Origin: an uncultured Muribaculum sp.
GTDB taxonomy: Bacteria > Bacteroidota > Bacteroidia > Bacteroidales > Muribaculaceae
DNA length: 9,067 bases
Assembly: GCA_947573015.1 (NCBI GenBank)
Contig: CANPDS010000087.1
Location: 1 to 9,067, forward strand
Direction of reading: 5' to 3'
Each line of letters begins with the position of its first letter. Positions within the stretch are counted from its first letter, which is position 1. The position numbers and the translations under genes were made by a program. This document shows, piece after piece, positions 8,158 to 9,067 of this stretch. Below the pieces are notes generated by a model, which worked only from the letters and a program-made list of their open reading frames with translations, did no database searches and was not told the origin of the DNA.

Positions 8158-9067
8158 ATGAAAAGAATACTATCTTCCATATTAGTGCTTTTGGCCATAT
8201 CTATGGTCATTCCGCAGAACGCAATGGCGCAGAAGGATGAGTTCAACCCCGTTGAGACCGGCGTGGTATCGCTCGGGATCGCTCCCGATGCCCGTGCAGC
8301 AGGTATGGGTGATCTTGGCGCAGCCACAGATCCTGATGCCTACAGCCAGTTCTGGAATCCCTCGAAATATGCTTTTGCATATAGCAATGCTGCAGTTTCG
8401 CTCAGTTATACCCCATGGTTGCGCAAGATTGTAAATGATATTTTCCTTGCCGATGTGTCGGGATACTGGAAGTTCGGAGGTGGCGACAATCAGGCTCTTA
8501 GTGCATCGCTGCGTTATTTCTCTCTTGGTGAAGTGCAGACCTCCAGTGATGTATATGCCGGCCAGACTTTCAATCCTTATGAAATGGCATTTGACATAGG
8601 CTATTCACGCAAGCTTTCCGAAAGCTACTCTATGGGCGTTGTGTTCCGATATGTTTACTCGGCCCTTGGATATAACAGCGACGGCGGTTCGGATGCCGCC
8701 AGTCCAGTGAGCGGAGCATCGGCATTTTCAGCCGATATATCCGGCTATCTCACCAAATATCCCATTATAGGGCAGAGCGAATGCCAATGGTCGTTTGGTT
8801 GGAATATCAGCAATATCGGTTCGAAACTCAATTTTGAGAATGGTACGTCTCCGGCATTCCTGCCGACGAATCTGCGTATCGGTACCAATTTCGCATTTCC
8901 TCTTGCCGACTACCACACACTTTCTATCGGGCTTGATCTTAACAAACTGCTCGTGCCGACCAAACCGCGCCGTATCGACTATGCCGATGGCGAGGAGGGC
9001 GACATCGAATGGCAGCAGGCTACCATCGATTGGGAGAATACATCGTCGATTTCAGGCATATTCAAGT
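8158..9067 (+). CDS. porV: Type IX secretion system outer membrane protein PorV (3' end beyond window)
   Basis: PorV (LptO/PG27) is a FadL-like outer membrane beta-barrel that collects substrates leaving the SprA translocon and hands them to the PorU sortase attachment complex. The 303 codons present are most of a protein of usually about 380-400 residues. Seen: a signal peptide at 1-24 ending AMA, with Q25 as likely mature N-terminus; the conserved PDARAAGMGDLGAATDPDA region (43-61), QFWNPSKYAF (64-73) and SYTPWLRKIVND (83-94); then alternating barrel strands (SASLRYFSLGEVQ, AFDIGYSRKLSESYSMGVVFRYVYS) and SIGLDLNKLLVPTKP near 259-273. The start is fixed by the signal peptide; no Shine-Dalgarno is present. 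It is divergent from the DUF2723 operon. Its presence implies the organism exports C-terminal-domain proteins by T9SS. porU is often adjacent in this phylum but is not seen here. Confidence 0.92.
   Translation, partial: MKRILSSILVLLAISMVIPQNAMAQKDEFNPVETGVVSLGIAPDARAAGMGDLGAATDPDAYSQFWNPSKYAFAYSNAAVSLSYTPWLRKIVNDIFLADVSGYWKFGGGDNQALSASLRYFSLGEVQTSSDVYAGQTFNPYEMAFDIGYSRKLSESYSMGVVFRYVYSALGYNSDGGSDAASPVSGASAFSADISGYLTKYPIIGQSECQWSFGWNISNIGSKLNFENGTSPAFLPTNLRIGTNFAFPLADYHTLSIGLDLNKLLVPTKPRRIDYADGEEGDIEWQQATIDWENTSSISGIFK

Overview
This window looks like chromosomal DNA of a gut-type Bacteroidales, most likely a Muribaculaceae-like member (an inference from protein similarity and base composition). 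Three things support this. PorV is the outer-membrane protein of the Bacteroidota-specific type IX secretion system. A DUF2723 membrane protein of the Bacteroidota kind is present. Promoter-like boxes match the Bacteroidota -7 element TAnnTTTG, and most genes lack strong Shine-Dalgarno sequences. Nearly all of the window is ordinary core-genome content; I see no mobile element, CRISPR array, tRNA or rRNA.

Layout, left to right. Positions 1-308 (minus) hold the N-terminal third of a COG0523/CobW-type G3E GTPase that runs off the left edge. Positions 309-409 are a short AT-rich spacer with a direct repeat and a 9-bp inverted repeat. Positions 410-622 (minus) hold a small DUF2442-type protein whose last conserved block is knocked out of frame by what looks like a one-base deletion near 421-423. 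Positions 763-2601 (minus) encode GlmS, complete with all catalytic residues, with a candidate promoter at 2670-2677.

Positions 2713-7756 (minus) form a tight three-gene operon, transcribed right to left. It starts with a large DUF2723/TMEM260-like membrane glycosyltransferase, followed 3 bases later by a NodB-type polysaccharide deacetylase, followed 10 bases later by epoxyqueuosine reductase QueG. A TAACTTTG box at 7803-7810 is the likely operon promoter, and it favours starting the large protein at 7756 rather than 7792. Positions 7811-8157 are a non-coding divergent region rich in inverted repeats. Positions 8158-9067 (plus) hold the first 303 codons of porV, running off the right edge.

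How the genes fit together: GlmS makes glucosamine-6-phosphate for amino-sugar and envelope synthesis. The DUF2723 protein and the deacetylase probably modify envelope glycans or glycoproteins. PorV works in outer-membrane export and cell-surface attachment of T9SS cargo. QueG (tRNA queuosine synthesis) is a housekeeping gene at the operon end. I did not find a clearly new multi-gene system. The best leads are the structured porV leader, the frameshifted DUF2442 gene, and the linkage of the TMEM260-like protein with a deacetylase.
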